NCBI GenBank assembly: GCA_002748225.1
Contig: PDRU01000060.1
Location: forward strand, 1 to 6,750
DNA: 6,750 bases
Direction: 5' to 3'
Source of the DNA: Spirochaetales bacterium
GTDB taxonomy: Bacteria; Spirochaetota; Spirochaetia; DSM-2461
Below the pieces are notes generated by a model, which was not told the origin of the DNA, ran no database searches, and worked only from the letters and a program-made list of their open reading frames with translations. Made by a program: the position numbers and the translations under genes. Position 1 is the first letter of the stretch, and each line of letters begins with the position of its first letter. This document shows, in pieces, positions 4,875 to 6,750 of the stretch.

Positions 4875-4893
4875 GTAAATCACTTAAAAAAAC

Positions 4894-6750
4894 TTACTCG
4901 TTTTCAGAAACGTCAGGGGCCGTTTTGTCTTCACCCTCAGATGCAGTTTCCTCTCCGTTTCCGGTATCCGCGTCCGATTCATCTTCTTTGGGCTGACGGG
5001 CAATTCCTATAACCGAATCATTACCGTTCATATTCAAAATGCGGACCCCGAAAGCACTGCGGCCCATTTGAGAAACCTGATCAACAGCAAACCTCAGAGC
5101 CTTGCCCTGACTGGTAATACCAATACAGCTGTCATCTGAATGAACCGGTAATGCGGCAACAAGAGCTCCTGTCCGTTGGTTTACTCCGTAAGCCCGCTGT
5201 CCTCCGGTTCCCCGGCCGTGCGGCGAAAACTCATCATAATCAGTCCGTTTGCCATAACCTTTTTCTGAAACCAGAAGCATTTTTTCTTCTTCACGAACCG
5301 GACATACGCCAATCAGTTCATCGTTATCTGCAAGACGGATTCCCCTTACACCCCGGGAGTTCCTTCCCATTCGCCGCACGCTGGTCTCCGGGAAGCGCAG
5401 TCCTTTTCCGTTACGGGTAACCAGAAAAACATCTTCGTCTCCATTTACCAGGGTGGCCGAAACAAGCCGGTCGCCTTCATCCAGATTCAGAGCAATAATG
5501 CCCCGGGTCCGGGCATTGCGGAAATCATAGGTAGCAACTCTTTTAACAACACCCTGCCTTGTAGCCATGAACAAAGATGTTATTTCATCGAATTCCTGCA
5601 GCGGCACCATGGCCGTAATATCTTCTTCCGGAGCAAATTCAAAAATGGTCCGCAGGTGTTTTCCCCGGCTGGTACGGGAACCTTCCGGTATTTCAAAAAC
5701 CTTTATCCAGTAGGCTTTACCTTCAGAGGTAACAAACAGTATGTAACTGTGGGTTGAAGCCAGGAAAACGTGTTCTATAAAATCATCTTCCTTAAGATCG
5801 CTGGTACGGGCGCCTTTTCCGCCGCGGCCCTGCTGTTTATACAAAGACGCGGAAATCCGTTTAATAAATCCCCGGTTGGAAATAACAACAACCATGTCTT
5901 CTTCGGCTATTAAATCTTCTATATTTACCTGAATAACCTCTTCCGGATTAATTTCGGTTGCTCTTGGTTTTCCAAACTTCTGGGACAGTTCCAGCGTTTC
6001 TTCTTTTATTACCCCGAGAATTTTTTCCTCGTGTGCCAGAAGATCTTCCAGATACGCTATTGTTACCCTTATTTCTTCCAGTTCATCCAGAATTTTCTGT
6101 GTTTCCAGGCTGGTCAGCTTCTGAAGCCGCAGATCCAGAATGGCCTGAGCCTGTTTTTCAGAAAGGTCAAAACGGGTCATCAGGTTTGTCCGGGCCAGAG
6201 CAACTGTTTTTGATTTCTTGATGATTTCCACTACTTCATCAATATTTTCCAGTGCTATTTTTAATCCAATCAGAATGTGTTCTCTTTCCCGGGCTCTCTT
6301 CAGTTCAAATTCACTGCGCCGTCGGACAACATTCTGGCGGTGCCGTACAAATTCACTTATCAGATCTTTCAGATTCAGCAGTTTCGGACGGCCGTCCACC
6401 AGAGCCAGGTTATTCACACTGAAATTCACCTGCAGCTGTGTATGGGTAAATAAATGATTCAGAACAACTTTCGGACTGGCTCCGCGTTTGAGTTCAACAA
6501 CAACACGCATACCGTCCCGGTCCGACTCATCCCGCAGATCTGAAATGCCGTCAATTTTTTTATCCCGGACCAGTTCTGCTATACGGATAATCAGCGACGC
6601 TTTGTTAACCTGATAAGGAAGTTCTGTAATTATTATGGCTTCCTTGTCCGCGCTGACTTCTTCCAGATAATACCTGGAACGGATAACAACCTTGCCTCTT
6701 CCGGTATGAGCCGCCAGCTTATAACCCATTTTTCCATAAATAACTCCCGC
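4894..6750 (-). CDS. gyrA: DNA gyrase subunit A, C-terminal 618 residues (5' end outside the window)
   Basis: The frame is open through the right edge, so residues before about 220-240 (the winged-helix domain with the catalytic tyrosine and the quinolone-resistance region) are not visible. What is seen, in fragment numbering: the TGRGKVVIR segment (about 16-24); ELPYQVNKASLI (43-54) and ISDLRDESDRDGMR (69-82) of the tower domain; the long coiled coil ending in EKQAQAILDLRLQKLT (198-213); and then the six-bladed C-terminal DNA-wrapping domain. The gyrase-specific box QGRGGKG (307-313) separates it from ParC of topoisomerase IV. Later blades show RTRGIIAL, RNSRGVRGIRL, GRGTGGQRAYGV and GRSAFGVRIL. 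The last 31 residues (588-618) are strongly acidic, as in E. coli GyrA, where the tail modulates wrapping. With GyrB it introduces negative supercoils using ATP. The internal Met at 6729 is not the start. Confidence 0.97.
   Translation of the reverse strand, partial: AGVIYGKMGYKLAAHTGRGKVVIRSRYYLEEVSADKEAIIITELPYQVNKASLIIRIAELVRDKKIDGISDLRDESDRDGMRVVVELKRGASPKVVLNHLFTHTQLQVNFSVNNLALVDGRPKLLNLKDLISEFVRHRQNVVRRRSEFELKRAREREHILIGLKIALENIDEVVEIIKKSKTVALARTNLMTRFDLSEKQAQAILDLRLQKLTSLETQKILDELEEIRVTIAYLEDLLAHEEKILGVIKEETLELSQKFGKPRATEINPEEVIQVNIEDLIAEEDMVVVISNRGFIKRISASLYKQQGRGGKGARTSDLKEDDFIEHVFLASTHSYILFVTSEGKAYWIKVFEIPEGSRTSRGKHLRTIFEFAPEEDITAMVPLQEFDEITSLFMATRQGVVKRVATYDFRNARTRGIIALNLDEGDRLVSATLVNGDEDVFLVTRNGKGLRFPETSVRRMGRNSRGVRGIRLADNDELIGVCPVREEEKMLLVSEKGYGKRTDYDEFSPHGRGTGGQRAYGVNQRTGALVAALPVHSDDSCIGITSQGKALRFAVDQVSQMGRSAFGVRILNMNGNDSVIGIARQPKEDESDADTGNGEETASEGEDKTAPDVSENE

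Noticed and set aside
5151..6457. Several plus-strand open frames over gyrA
   Set aside because: All are antisense to conserved GyrA sequence and none resembles a protein family.
1..6750. CRISPR array, transposase, phage or toxin-antitoxin genes
   Set aside because: No spaced direct repeats, no terminal inverted repeats with a transposase, and no phage or toxin motifs were found on either strand.

Overview
The window looks like a stretch of chromosome close to a replication origin in a bacterium of about 50% GC. A spirochaete, Treponema-like, is my best guess. This rests on the Ig-like plus DUF1566 (Lcl C-terminal type) lipoprotein and on the overall flavour of the proteins, so it is inference and not proof. 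The firm content is chromosome-maintenance machinery: parA and parB, two perfect 16-bp parS sites and most of gyrA. There is also a serine tRNA, a small Fe-S carrier, an adenosine deaminase and one surface lipoprotein. No mobile element or CRISPR array is seen, and the only broken genes are those cut by the window edges.

Layout, left to right. A tRNA-Ser(UGA) lies on the minus strand, with its last base(s) beyond the left edge and a perfect -35 box upstream. Then come parB and parA, also minus, in the order parA-parB with an 8-bp overlap; parB starts at GTG behind a strong ribosome binding site. A 62-bp gap separates parA from a divergent, plus-strand, 73-aa Nfu-type Fe-S carrier. Neither of these two genes has a Shine-Dalgarno site, and their putative promoters overlap back to back. 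After an AT-rich 151-bp gap comes add (adenosine deaminase, plus). A 262-bp gap, 61% AT, holds one perfect and two near-perfect DnaA boxes and two palindromes. It is followed by a plus-strand lipoprotein gene whose start is uncertain. The 407-bp gap from 4487 to 4893 carries two parS sites, 307 bp apart, and the intrinsic terminator of gyrA. gyrA runs on the minus strand off the right edge, so about the first 220-240 codons are missing.

How the parts fit. ParB loads at parS as a CTP-dependent clamp, and ParA and ParB then segregate the origin region; here the genes and two of their sites lie within about 2.7 kb. GyrA supplies negative supercoiling, which matters for initiation and for relaxing forks. 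The C-rich plus strand of the 4487-4893 gap and the leftward direction of gyrA, parA and parB suggest that the fork crosses this window from right to left. The main origin would then lie to the right, beyond gyrA. The DnaA boxes at 3389-3575 compete with that view and are the main open question. I did not find an unmistakably new system. The most rewarding spots are the duplicated parS/A-tract module, the DnaA-box region, and the overlapping, apparently leaderless parA/nfu promoters.
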